Of a DNA stretch of 46,136 nucleotides, positions 33,128 through 41,737 are shown piece after piece (the stretch's first letter is position 1; the number at the start of each line of letters is the position of its first letter). Source of the DNA: Caldifarciminota bacterium (lineage in GTDB: Bacteria; Hydrothermota; Tepidihabitantia; SM23-42); contig CP070686.1 of the NCBI GenBank assembly GCA_020353055.1, positions 2,266,809 through 2,312,944 on the forward strand, given 5' to 3'. The position numbers were made by a program, and so were the translations under genes. The notes beneath the pieces were generated by a model that searched no databases, was not told the origin of the DNA, and saw only the letters and a list, made by a program, of their open reading frames with translations.

Positions 33128-35332
33128 CTATTTGGTATAGCGAAAATCCTTGCCGACTGAGAAATAGAGTCTGTACTGTATATTGTCGCTGATAGGTCTT
33201 CGGTGCAGATTGCCGATTCCAAAGATTAATCGAAGTGGGCCGATCGGGGTGTCCGTACGGATTCCCGATCCAACTCCTATCTCAAAATCCTCGAGTGAAC
33301 GTTCGCCCCAGTCGAAGAGTACCGAGTCGGGTGTTGCAAATGAGGCTATGTTTGCAAGAAGTTGGAAGATTATCGGATTGTTTTTTCCGAATACAGAGAA
33401 AAGAGGAAAATCAAAACCAAAATTCAATTTGAGCCTGTAGGCCGTTGTAAACTCCTCATGGCCAAACCCGATGAAGTCTGCGCCCCCTGTATGGAAGTAT
33501 TCGGCCCATGCCATTTGTCCTGCCGAGGTACCAACGTGAACGCCGATATCGGCGATCAGCCACGATGTTATCGGGAACAGTTGCTCGATGCTCGCATCAA
33601 TTTTCAGAGCATCATTTCTTGCACCCAATTTCTTTAGGGTGATGAACAAATCGAATCTGTATTTACCGCCGCTTACCGGAAAATGCGGATTATTGTAATG
33701 GTTGAGTTCGAAATTATAGGTTGGACCTATTACCCATTCCTGTTCTGGCAAAGTGTCAAAAAAGGGGGATTCAGGCAATCTGTAGACTGCTTGATGAGCC
33801 TTCATTCCGATATTGAAGCACGATTGTTCGGTCCATGCATAGCATAACTCGGCCATTCCACCACGGCAGTCGGTATTATAGTCACCTTCCCATGATCCCA
33901 TATCATAGAATGAGCGATCGATTGAGTTCCAAAATAGATCGATCTCATAGCCCAAGGGTATTAGGAACGTCTTGGTGTCTGTAATTCCGACTCGGTATTC
34001 GTTCGGATCGCCGAGATGCATTATAGCACGGATACATGCTCCAATGCCAAAAATGTTACTCTGGCCGATTTCAAGTCCGAGTGTTGCGTTATTTGCATTG
34101 TCGTATCTGGCGCCGAGAAGATAGAATCCGTATGCCTGTTCATCTACTCTGATCAATACATCTACGGTATCCTCGCTCAATGAAGCCAATTCATAATCGA
34201 CATGTTTGAAAAGTCCGGTTTCGTAGAGTCTTGCCAGGTCATCTATCAGGAGGTTGAAGTCAAGAGACATCCCTGCTTGTGTAAGGATTTTTTTGCGGAT
34301 CGTTGCCGTGCGCGTCTTTTCCAACCCGTCGACTTCGATCTGTCTGATGTAAGGCAGCTTTTTCTCATTGATTGTGTTGTATATTGCCGCCGGCGTACGT
34401 CCCGCGATGATGGTGCGTATCGCATTGAGTTGTGCTTCGGTTGCTTCTTCCCCTGCCTTTATGATTTCTCCGGCGCGAGCGTAGTCTTGAGCACTGAATT
34501 GGCTGAGGTCGGGTTCTATTACGATATCAGCCAAGGTTTTTTGATATTCAATATCCTCAAAGCCGACTATATTCGTCAAACGGCTAACCACGTCCATGAT
34601 AGATCTACCAGTGTTCGCCCCCCGTAATACTGTTAGACTCGCGATTATGATGTCTGGGTCAAATTCATCGAGCGGGTCGACAGGGAAGTACTGCAAAACA
34701 CCACCATCCACGAGTATCCCGTCTTCTGCTTTGGTCTGCGGTGCGAATACCGCGGGCATCGCGATACTTCCGCGTACCGCCTGGTCGAGTCGACCTCCTT
34801 TCATCACTACCCTGCGTCCTGAGACGAGGTCCACTGCGATTACCCGAATTGGTATTTTGAAGTTATCAAATGAATAGTCAGTATCATATTCGATCTTTGA
34901 CAATAGCCTCATCAAGACGAACTCGACCTGCTGTAATGAGATTATCTCGGTCGGCATCGATGGTATGAACTTATCGTGTGACCACCTGAAAACATACTTA
35001 TGGCTCTGTTGACTCTTTGGCAGATATCTTGTGGTGTGCAGAATGCTCGGGCTCAGTAGATCTTCCCAATCCAAATTTACTGCTATGCTCTCAATCTGTG
35101 CCGCGTTGTATCCTGCTGCGTACAGACCGCCAATTATCGCCCCCATGCTGTTTGACGAAACATAGGAGATTGGTATATGCTCGCGCTCGAGTACTTTGAG
35201 TACTCCGATGTGGGCTAAACCGAGAGCACCGCCCGCTGAGAGTGTTAGACCAATACTTGTCTCATCGTCACTGAGTGGCTGTGCATTTAAACAGATAATA
35301 CATATAACAATGAAGATAACTACTCGGTTCAT
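33128..35332 (-). CDS. Patatin-like phospholipase fused to POTRA and Omp85-type barrel (type Vd-like), copy 1
   Basis: 734 aa. A signal peptide (1-17) is followed by a patatin domain (about 27-320), one POTRA-like domain (about 325-395, LPYIRQIEVDGLEK) and a C-terminal outer-membrane barrel (about 395-734, ending FSVGKDFRYTK). This order matches PlpD-type (type Vd) self-secreting lipases. Nucleophile elbow: Ser62 in SNSMG, where the first Gly of GxSxG is Ser. The catalytic Asp lies in the ILVDGG motif near 207. The oxyanion motif GGGxRG reads AGGALG, without the basic residue. Own promoter upstream. A paralog lies 90 bp upstream in the same direction. Confidence 0.9.
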   Translation of the reverse strand: MNRVVIFIVICIICLNAQPLSDDETSIGLTLSAGGALGLAHIGVLKVLEREHIPISYVSSNSMGAIIGGLYAAGYNAAQIESIAVNLDWEDLLSPSILHTTRYLPKSQQSHKYVFRWSHDKFIPSMPTEIISLQQVEFVLMRLLSKIEYDTDYSFDNFKIPIRVIAVDLVSGRRVVMKGGRLDQAVRGSIAMPAVFAPQTKAEDGILVDGGVLQYFPVDPLDEFDPDIIIASLTVLRGANTGRSIMDVVSRLTNIVGFEDIEYQKTLADIVIEPDLSQFSAQDYARAGEIIKAGEEATEAQLNAIRTIIAGRTPAAIYNTINEKKLPYIRQIEVDGLEKTRTATIRKKILTQAGMSLDFNLLIDDLARLYETGLFKHVDYELASLSEDTVDVLIRVDEQAYGFYLLGARYDNANNATLGLEIGQSNIFGIGACIRAIMHLGDPNEYRVGITDTKTFLIPLGYEIDLFWNSIDRSFYDMGSWEGDYNTDCRGGMAELCYAWTEQSCFNIGMKAHQAVYRLPESPFFDTLPEQEWVIGPTYNFELNHYNNPHFPVSGGKYRFDLFITLKKLGARNDALKIDASIEQLFPITSWLIADIGVHVGTSAGQMAWAEYFHTGGADFIGFGHEEFTTAYRLKLNFGFDFPLFSVFGKNNPIIFQLLANIASFATPDSVLFDWGERSLEDFEIGVGSGIRTDTPIGPLRLIFGIGNLHRRPISDNIQYRLYFSVGKDFRYTK

Positions 35333-35351
35333 AATATACTCTTCAGATATG

Positions 35352-35379
35352 ATTATCTACAATGACTGCGTGTTGTCAA
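35352..35379 (-). promoter_or_regulatory. Promoter for patatin copy 1
   Basis: -35 TTGACA (35379-35374), 16-nt spacer, -10 GATAAT (35357-35352), then 19 nt to the ATG at 35332, leaving a short leader with a weak GAAGAG. Confidence 0.5.
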
Positions 35380-35421
35380 GTATCACAACGAGCGGTCACA
35401 CAAACGCCCGCACGATTGGCG

Positions 35422-37629
35422 TTACTTTGTATACCTGAATTCGCGACCTATTGATATGTAGTAGTTCAGTCTGGCGCTGAACGTATTTTGCTGTCCGGTG
35501 TCCCCGATTCCGACATTGATTTTGAACGGGCCAATCGGCGTATTCGATCTGGCACCTATCCCGACGCCCCAGTAGAGGGTCGATGCCGGATCGTCCATCC
35601 GGAGAAACTCATCCAGACGCTCAAATGTTGCGACGTTGGCTAACATCTGCAAATAAACAGGGTAGTCTTCTTGATTCAGGAGGTTGAGTATTCTGAATTC
35701 AAGGCCAAAACGTAATATGGTTCTGTTCTCGGTCGTGAAGAATCCATTTTCGTATCCGGCTAGATTACTGCCACCGGTATGGAAATTATAATCCCACGCC
35801 AAATCGCCGAAAGATAATCCGAGATCTGCACCCGGATGAATCAAGATTCGCGAAGACAGCGGCAGGTAGTGGTCGAAAGAAAATTCTATTCTGGCAAAAT
35901 CAGATGTTGCTTTCAATCTTTGCGTAGAATAGATAACTTCAGTCTTGTAGGACGTCCCTTCGGTTGGCAGATGCAGGTCGTCGTGACTATTGTACTCAAG
36001 CCTGAACGTAGGTCCGATTATCCATTCGTTCTCAGGTATTGAATCGAAGGCCGTAATCTGAGGGAGTCTGTAGACCGCTTCTCTGACAGTGAGCCCGAAG
36101 TCAAAGAAAGCATTGTGCCCCAATATGTAACCGGCTTCGGCCAGCGCACCATGGTAGGTTGTTGTGTATGCCGTGAGCCACTGGTTATCATCAAAGAATG
36201 GTCGTTCAATAGAACCCCGGAAGACATCGATGCGGTAGCCAAATGGGAAGGCAAAGAGCCTTGTTCCGGTCAAACCCAATCTTCCGGCGCGCGGATTGCC
36301 TAGATTGAGGGCACCGCGGATGCTCGCGCCAGTTCCCCATAGATTACCTTGTCCGGCCTCGATGCCCAGGATCAGATTGTCGCTGTTATCATATCTCACA
36401 CCCAATGCGTAGAAGCCATATTCGCGCTCTTTTGTCTGTAGAATTATCGTGACCGAATCGGGCGTGTGGAAATCGAGTTGGTAATTAACATCGAGGAAAA
36501 GGCCGGTATTGTAGAGCGATGCCATGTCTTCATGGAGCAGTTCGAAATCCAGTTTCATACCGCGTTTTGTTTTCACAAGATGACGCACTGTCGAAGCGCT
36601 TGTTGCCTCAAGCCCTTCGAATTCAATGTCGTAGACAAACGGCAACGACCGTGGTCTTATTGGTCGGCGCTTTGCATAGACCTTCCGGTCATTCAAAGTT
36701 GCCATTATTTCGGGTAATGCGGCCTCTGCGGCTCTTTCACCAGCCATGATCAATTCGCGGGCACGGTTAAAATCTGATGACATGAAGGGATCGACATTGG
36801 GTTTTATGACGATGTCGGCGAGCTGTAATTGTGTACGGTAATCACAGATATTGATTAAATCCATGGTGCGTGAGATGATATCTATCAGTCCTTCGTTGCT
36901 TCTTTTTTGTTTGTTCCTGACGGTTGTGCTCGCTATGACTAAGTCGGGTTGATACTCGAGCAGCGGTTGTACTGGAAGAAATTGCTGGACGCCGCCATCA
37001 ATTAGTTCGAGCGTGTCGATTGTCTCCGGAGAGAAAACTCCGGGGATTGCGATGCTTGCTCTTATTGCCTGTTCTAGTCGGCCTTTCTTCATAGTAATGA
37101 GATCACCGCTCAAGAGATCGACGGCTATTGCCCGATAAGGTATCGGCAGGCTGTCAAAATCATAGTGTGTATTGAACTCTATTTCCGAAAGAAGATCCAT
37201 GAGCATGAATTCGACATTTTGGAGTGATATCAAACCAGAGGGAAGTGTTGGTACAAAGTTTCTATGTTCCAAAACCATGACGTAGCGCTGGCTCTGCTGG
37301 CGTTCAGGCAGATAGAGAGCGCCGAAGGGTTGGCTCGAGCTAAATAGTCTGGAAAAGTCTGCGTGGACAGCAATACTTTCTATCTCTGCGGCGTTGTATC
37401 CGGCGGCGTACACACCTCCCACCATTGATCCCATGCTGTTTCCAACGATGCAGCATGGGATCAGCCCTTCACGCTCCAGCACCTTGAGAACACCGATGTG
37501 TGCGAGCCCAAGAGCGGCGCCGCCGGACAAGGCAAGTCCGATGCGCACATGCGGCGTGTCGACATCGAGGGTTTCAGGTGTGGAAACGACACTGGCTAAA
37601 GATGCTGCAATAAGCAATATCGCTATCAT
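35422..37629 (-). CDS. Patatin-like phospholipase fused to POTRA and Omp85-type barrel (type Vd-like), copy 2
   Basis: 735 aa with the same architecture as its downstream paralog. Signal peptide (1-16), then a patatin domain with Ser65 in a complete GNSMG elbow and a catalytic Asp in ELIDGGVQQF (near 210). A POTRA-like segment (LPFVYDIEFEGLEA, about 330-400) and a barrel ending SIGREFRYTK follow. The oxyanion motif GGGxRG reads GGAALG, also lacking the Arg/Lys. An inverted repeat AACGCC/GGCGTT (35403-35423) begins at its stop codon but lacks a U-tract. The gene follows the SEC-C gene by 64 nt with no promoter that I can see, so read-through from there is likely. Confidence 0.9.
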   Translation of the reverse strand: MIAILLIAASLASVVSTPETLDVDTPHVRIGLALSGGAALGLAHIGVLKVLEREGLIPCCIVGNSMGSMVGGVYAAGYNAAEIESIAVHADFSRLFSSSQPFGALYLPERQQSQRYVMVLEHRNFVPTLPSGLISLQNVEFMLMDLLSEIEFNTHYDFDSLPIPYRAIAVDLLSGDLITMKKGRLEQAIRASIAIPGVFSPETIDTLELIDGGVQQFLPVQPLLEYQPDLVIASTTVRNKQKRSNEGLIDIISRTMDLINICDYRTQLQLADIVIKPNVDPFMSSDFNRARELIMAGERAAEAALPEIMATLNDRKVYAKRRPIRPRSLPFVYDIEFEGLEATSASTVRHLVKTKRGMKLDFELLHEDMASLYNTGLFLDVNYQLDFHTPDSVTIILQTKEREYGFYALGVRYDNSDNLILGIEAGQGNLWGTGASIRGALNLGNPRAGRLGLTGTRLFAFPFGYRIDVFRGSIERPFFDDNQWLTAYTTTYHGALAEAGYILGHNAFFDFGLTVREAVYRLPQITAFDSIPENEWIIGPTFRLEYNSHDDLHLPTEGTSYKTEVIYSTQRLKATSDFARIEFSFDHYLPLSSRILIHPGADLGLSFGDLAWDYNFHTGGSNLAGYENGFFTTENRTILRFGLEFRILNLLNQEDYPVYLQMLANVATFERLDEFLRMDDPASTLYWGVGIGARSNTPIGPFKINVGIGDTGQQNTFSARLNYYISIGREFRYTK

Positions 37630-37693
37630 ATTCTAATATTGAACAAGGTCAAACAGAAGGCAGGTTGGGTCCGAAAATAATGTTACGACGGTA

Positions 37694-38263
37694 TCAGTTT
37701 TGCCCGCAGCACTTCTTGAATTTCTTGCCGCTGCCGCAAGGACAGGGATCGTTACGGCCCACCTTTTCTTCTATCACCGGTTTCTTTACTTGTCTGCGTT
37801 TACTTGTCTGCTTCCGTGCAACCGGACTCTCGGATTTCCTGGTTTTTGTCTGGCCTTGCATTACTTTCTCGAAGGTTCTTTTTTCCGCTTTGATCGTTGC
37901 ACTCAGTTGCTCGCCGTTCTTAATGTATCCTGCATCGTCGAGAAAAACCAAGAAATGCGTCAGTATTTCAGGTGAATACTCTTTTGCTTTTGTCGATAAG
38001 ACAATCTTATTGGGGGCGTATACGAGCATGAAATCGCGGACATGATTTTCATTCAGCTCCCTGAGTTCTTTCTTTTCCTCGAAGAAGACATAATCGAGGA
38101 GACTCTTGCAAAGGTATTCGGCGGTTTCTTTGTAGGTAGGTGTTTTTGACTTGACTGCTTTCGAATACAGAAACTCGCGGCTCAATGCATTTGTTGTATG
38201 AACCAACCGTTTTTCCCGTTTGCGTTCTTCTGTGCTCTTCTTTTGTATGTCTGCTAATGCCAT
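37694..38263 (-). CDS. SEC-C zinc-motif protein of unknown function
   Basis: 189 aa, soluble, rich in Lys/Glu. The C-terminus carries the SEC-C zinc-binding motif [13 protein letters not shown] (about 173-186), first seen at the end of SecA, preceded by VGRNDP as in SecA and YchJ/YecA-type proteins. The N-terminal about 130 residues form a mostly helical domain I do not recognise (includes [19 protein letters not shown]). A basic linker (130-165) joins them. SEC-C motifs usually contact ribosomes or SecB/SecY-type partners, so a role in protein targeting is possible but inferred. A consensus leaderless promoter fixes the start. Confidence 0.85.
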   Translation of the reverse strand: MALADIQKKSTEERKREKRLVHTTNALSREFLYSKAVKSKTPTYKETAEYLCKSLLDYVFFEEKKELRELNENHVRDFMLVYAPNKIVLSTKAKEYSPEILTHFLVFLDDAGYIKNGEQLSATIKAEKRTFEKVMQGQTKTRKSESPVARKQTSKRRQVKKPVIEEKVGRNDPCPCGSGKKFKKCCGQN

Positions 38264-38269
38264 GTTTTC

Positions 38270-38297
38270 ATTATATCCGGGCGATTATTGTTGTCAA
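38270..38297 (-). promoter_or_regulatory. Promoter for SEC-C gene (leaderless)
   Basis: -35 TTGACA (38297-38292), 16-nt spacer, -10 TATAAT (38275-38270), then 6 nt to the ATG at 38263. Confidence 0.78.
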
Positions 38298-38372
38298 TCA
38301 CCGAAATACATACGGATTTGCCTTCGCGACTCGCTCGAACAATAATCTATCTTCAACGATAATGTCGGCACA

Positions 38373-38432
38373 AACGAGATTAACGACCGAAACGCTCTTT
38401 GTTAATTTCGCGTTACGAAATTCGAAATATCG
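38373..38432. repeat. Composite intergenic repeat, copy 2
   Basis: AACG at 38373, 38382 and 38391 (9-nt phase), TGTTAA at 38400 in the same phase, then TTTCG, ACGAAATTCGAAATATCG, ending at the stop codon of the minus-strand membrane-protein gene at 38433. It has the same order, phase and placement as the copy at 4729-4833 but a shorter AACG array. Confidence 0.75.
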
Positions 38433-39062
38433 TTACTGTATTATCCCCAGCCACTCTCCCAGCAGGAACTGCAGTCTGCCAATAAGCAGGCTGATTCGCG
38501 CCATAACCGTATAACCGAACGAAGCGCCGAATCCCAACATGATAAAGATGACGCCGAGATTTGCTACCGGTTTGATAACACCCTTACGTTCTCTCGAGAA
38601 GAAGAAGTAGATCAATGTTGATATCACCCCAATCAATATCACGATCGCCCAGAGGCCGCTGTCCCATTTCGAGAAGGCTTCTCGTACCAGCAGGGTTCCT
38701 TGGGTTTGTCTGAGGATATCTCTCTGGAAGAAAGCCGGAATTGCCACGCCAGAACCCCATCCAAGCAAAAACGCGATTGGCAATCTTATCATGTGGTTGA
38801 ACCTGGGCACGAAACGGGTAAAGTAGCAAAGTGCAAAGGCGAGTGGTATGATATAAAGTATATTACCTTCGATGAACAGGGGGACGATTAGATTCGGATA
38901 GATCTGATTATGCCAGGTTAGAGCAACAAGATAACCTGCCGAGACTCCGACGAAAAGATGTTCGGCAAAGCGATACAGTATGTTGTCCTTGTATAAAAAT
39001 GAGAATATGCAAAGGGTCAAAAAGGCGGCAAGCCAGACCCACGGATCAGTCGATGGGTTCAT
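38433..39062 (-). CDS. Membrane protein, last gene of the DUF6754 operon, unknown function
   Basis: 209 aa with about six hydrophobic segments (WVWLAAFLTLCIFSFLY, LFVGVSAGYLVALTW, ILYIIPLAFALCYF, LPIAFLLGWGSGVAIPAFF, WAIVILIGVISTLIYFFF, LGVIFIMLGFGASFGYTV). A hydrophilic loop of about 25 residues (QRDILRQTQGTLLVREAFSK) lies between segments 4 and 5. No family recognised. Its ATG overlaps the TGA of the upstream gene (ATGA at 39062-39059), so it is translationally coupled. Co-conservation with the other three operon members suggests a membrane complex. Confidence 0.82.
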   Translation of the reverse strand: MNPSTDPWVWLAAFLTLCIFSFLYKDNILYRFAEHLFVGVSAGYLVALTWHNQIYPNLIVPLFIEGNILYIIPLAFALCYFTRFVPRFNHMIRLPIAFLLGWGSGVAIPAFFQRDILRQTQGTLLVREAFSKWDSGLWAIVILIGVISTLIYFFFSRERKGVIKPVANLGVIFIMLGFGASFGYTVMARISLLIGRLQFLLGEWLGIIQ

Positions 39063-39901
39063 TTCTTCCTCCTCGTGTAGAAATACCCGACATTGCCAAG
39101 AATGATGAATATCATGATCAATAGGTGTCCAAGTGATTGAGCGTCCATACCTTGCGAAGCCCTGAAAATTCCCTCTGCATAGCCCTTCCTCTGCACGAGA
39201 GTTTCATATTCCGAGGCACCTTTCATGCCGGCCAGCAGCCCGGTCACCTGGTCGGTTTCCACATAGGGGTAAACATCGGCCGCCGATACTGCGGTGACGC
39301 CGACGCCCAGGCGGGCGCCGTAGCGTGATTGCGCAAAAAGCAACCATTGGCGCCATCCCGGATCACCTGTGGAAAGGGTGACAATCAGGCTGATATCATT
39401 ATAGTTTCGCGTCGATCCCATCAACCGCAGAGAATCGAGGGGATTACCGTAGTAATCAACCGGGAAGACTCCTCTGATGTTCTCTCCCATTCCCAAAAGG
39501 ACCGCGGCGACGCCGAATTTGTAACCCAGAAAAACGTAATCGACGCCATATTCTTTCTCGAATTCCTGGGAGAGTTCCTCAAGACCCATTTCTACCATAC
39601 CTGTTCCTTGTGGCCATAAAGCCATCAGGATTACCTTGACATTCTTCGAAAAGCATTGACGCATTACCGCGAGTAGCATCGGATAGAGTTCGGGAAGAGA
39701 CTGAGGGTCAAAGTCGCACGAAATGAGCACTGGTTTCGAATCACTCGTTAGATCTTCTACGGCGTCGAAAAGTTTCTTGCTCTGTGGCATCACATTAACC
39801 GGTATGCCGATGGGAATGATCAGAGGGATGGCAACGGCGAACGCGATCGTCAGAAATATAATGCGCCGCGGTATTTTGGTTAGAGATTCAAACAACTTCA
39901 C
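39059..39901 (-). CDS. Membrane-anchored alpha/beta protein, unknown function (DUF6754 operon)
   Basis: 280 aa. One N-terminal membrane helix (about 10-30, [20 protein letters not shown]), a soluble domain (about 40-250) and a C-terminal membrane helix ([19 protein letters not shown]) followed by RRKK. The soluble part looks like an alternating strand-helix fold ([52 protein letters not shown]). Its last third resembles the DUF6754 protein two genes upstream in pattern ([20 protein letters not shown]). Start: GTG at 39901, 6 nt after GGAGG and overlapping the preceding stop as GTGA. An ORF extending to 40261 exists in frame but runs antisense-like through the neighbouring gene and is not used. 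Confidence 0.8.
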   Translation of the reverse strand: MKLFESLTKIPRRIIFLTIAFAVAIPLIIPIGIPVNVMPQSKKLFDAVEDLTSDSKPVLISCDFDPQSLPELYPMLLAVMRQCFSKNVKVILMALWPQGTGMVEMGLEELSQEFEKEYGVDYVFLGYKFGVAAVLLGMGENIRGVFPVDYYGNPLDSLRLMGSTRNYNDISLIVTLSTGDPGWRQWLLFAQSRYGARLGVGVTAVSAADVYPYVETDQVTGLLAGMKGASEYETLVQRKGYAEGIFRASQGMDAQSLGHLLIMIFIILGNVGYFYTRRKK

Positions 39902-40524
39902 TTCGCACCTCCTCCCAGCCATGATCGTTCGATTCCGAGGATTATCTTGAGTGCGGTTGATACGCTTCCAAACGCTACGCCAAATATGATGCCGCGTTTT
40001 GCGGCGGTGTTGGGAACTCTCAAGAGCCATTCGGCAAATTCGGGGAGCCTCGGTGTTATGTAGTATCCGAAAGGTACCATACCCAGCATGACTACGAACG
40101 CAGCGATGAGCAGGATCGTAGCCTCCTTGGTGCGTGCGCGGAATGCACGGTAGGCAGCTGAGGCCATGTAGAATGCCAGTATGGCATACATTGAAGCTCC
40201 GAGGGGAAGCACAATATAAGTCCAGAATGTCATGAAGAGGCTGCCTCTTTGTATTCCCCAACCGATGCCCAAGGTAGCCATTGCTGCGAGACCGAACAGC
40301 GTTACGTAGCTAAAATACCAGCTTTCCTTCTTCCTCCGGATGCGTGTCGTATGGTGGTCGATGATACTGCCGATTCCCAAGACCCAGGCAAAACCGACTA
40401 TTGCTATATACCAGCGCGTTGTGTGATCGTAGAATTGTGCGCTTATCGAATGTGGAATAAAGAATTGCACGATCATGGCGAGTCCCAAGAACATGCATAT
40501 CATGAGTGGTACTCTTTTCTTCAT
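39898..40524 (-). CDS. Membrane protein, unknown function (DUF6754 operon)
   Basis: 208 aa with about six hydrophobic segments ([113 protein letters not shown]). A basic loop [14 protein letters not shown] lies after segment 2. No family recognised. The start at 40524 has GAGGAGG 5 nt upstream, 15 nt after the DUF6754 gene stop. The stop overlaps the next start as GTGA. Confidence 0.82.
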   Translation of the reverse strand: MKKRVPLMICMFLGLAMIVQFFIPHSISAQFYDHTTRWYIAIVGFAWVLGIGSIIDHHTTRIRRKKESWYFSYVTLFGLAAMATLGIGWGIQRGSLFMTFWTYIVLPLGASMYAILAFYMASAAYRAFRARTKEATILLIAAFVVMLGMVPFGYYITPRLPEFAEWLLRVPNTAAKRGIIFGVAFGSVSTALKIILGIERSWLGGGAK

Positions 40525-40539
40525 ATTGTCCTCCTCACG

Positions 40540-41634
40540 TCAAATGCTGAACAGATTGAGAACCCATGGCAGTCCGAGTAGTAGTAAAGCCGAGGCGACA
40601 AGCAGAATTCCCAGGACGATCATCTTGCCCCAGTCCTGGCCTTTTAGCGACCCCATGAGCAAAGGTTCCTTAGAAAGGTAGGCTGATGCCGCATAAAGTT
40701 CTTCACCAATCAGAGTGTAGTCACAGGCAGTAATAAAAAACGGTAATTGGAATACCGAATCGGTACCGGCAATCTGGATCGCGCCGGTCGATGCCCCAGT
40801 TTCCGCAAGCACAAGAGATTCGGCCCAAAAATGCCCGAGGAAAAGATTCGTTGCGGGTTTTTCTCTCACCATCGTACCGCAGACCGCTGCCGTATACGCC
40901 CACTGATTTTGCGTTAAGAAGTATACGTTGTCAGGATTGAAAGCATCCGGTCTCCCGGCATCGGTGTAGGCTTCCTTTACTATCTCCCTGGCAACGACGT
41001 AAACCACAGGACTACGGTTAGGCACGAGTAATGTTGTGTTGTATTCGGCGGTCTTCTTGGCGACAAGCGACAGGATGTTGAGAGATGCTAATGTTGCGAT
41101 ATCATCGATTGTTGACAAACCGGGAACATATAGGATCGGTTTGCCCATTTCGGTTGCCCGGCCCACGGCATCCTCAAGCGCCTCAAGCCCGGCGAGTCTA
41201 CGTATGAATAGATTTTTGCCACGGCGTGCGTGATAGATAAAATACAGAAGAATGGCCGCATAGACGATGAAACCGATCAACACATTGGTTCGGCCGGTGT
41301 TGAACCACTGCTCGCTGCTTTTGACCGGCGTCGAAACCTCAGATTCCGTGATGATTTCACCGTTTCCGACCACAATAATCTTGTAGCGGTATGTTATTCC
41401 ATTCATTGTTTCGGAATCAATATACTGTTGTTCGAATCTGTTCACCTCGGCGATTTTTTCAAAATCAGTATTTTCTTCGGCACGCCATATTTCATAGCCG
41501 TCGATTGCCATTTCTGAAGTGAACTCTTGCCAGGAAATAGCAATCCTGCTCCCGTCATCGTTTGGATTATCCATGACATCGGGGGCGTCCATCGTGCCGA
41601 ACAAGGATACTACAAGGATGAGTAGTATTTCCAT
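40540..41634 (-). CDS. Fibronectin type III plus DUF6754 membrane protein
   Basis: 364 aa. Signal-like N-terminus (MEILLILVVSLFGTM), an FN3 domain (about 18-105, with ISWQEF, YEIWRAEE and YRYKIIVV strands) and a membrane helix (about 117-136). The remainder matches my memory of DUF6754: GLEALEDAVGRATEMGKPILY, ASLNILSLVAKKTAEY, FLGHFWAESLVLAETG, GAIQIAGT, QLPFFITACDYTLIGEEL. A C-terminal membrane helix follows (MIVLGILLVASALLLLGLPW). The start ATG 41634 has GGAGG 5 nt before it; TTG 41637 is less likely. It is the first gene of a four-gene unit. Biochemical function of DUF6754 is unknown to me. Confidence 0.82.
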   Translation of the reverse strand: MEILLILVVSLFGTMDAPDVMDNPNDDGSRIAISWQEFTSEMAIDGYEIWRAEENTDFEKIAEVNRFEQQYIDSETMNGITYRYKIIVVGNGEIITESEVSTPVKSSEQWFNTGRTNVLIGFIVYAAILLYFIYHARRGKNLFIRRLAGLEALEDAVGRATEMGKPILYVPGLSTIDDIATLASLNILSLVAKKTAEYNTTLLVPNRSPVVYVVAREIVKEAYTDAGRPDAFNPDNVYFLTQNQWAYTAAVCGTMVREKPATNLFLGHFWAESLVLAETGASTGAIQIAGTDSVFQLPFFITACDYTLIGEELYAASAYLSKEPLLMGSLKGQDWGKMIVLGILLVASALLLLGLPWVLNLFSI

Positions 41635-41737
41635 CAATACCTCCTCTCTTGGTGCTTGTTTTTACGGCATTGTTAACAGGTGGAGTATAGTGTCTTTTTG
41701 AGATGTTTGGATTCTTCTTATGATTCCAGAATGCAAA

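Noticed and set aside
33119-33128. TAGTATACTA palindrome between convergent symporter and patatin genes
   Set aside because: Only 10 bp, AT-rich and single copy; no reason to assign function.
35403-35423. Terminator hairpin after patatin copy 2
   Set aside because: AACGCC/GGCGTT stem of 6 bp with a 9-nt loop and no U-tract; too weak to call.
39902-40261. N-terminal extension of the alpha/beta protein gene to 40261
   Set aside because: It overlaps the upstream six-TM gene almost completely and yields low-quality His/Arg/Cys-rich sequence; the GTG at 39901 has a GGAGG and GTGA coupling.
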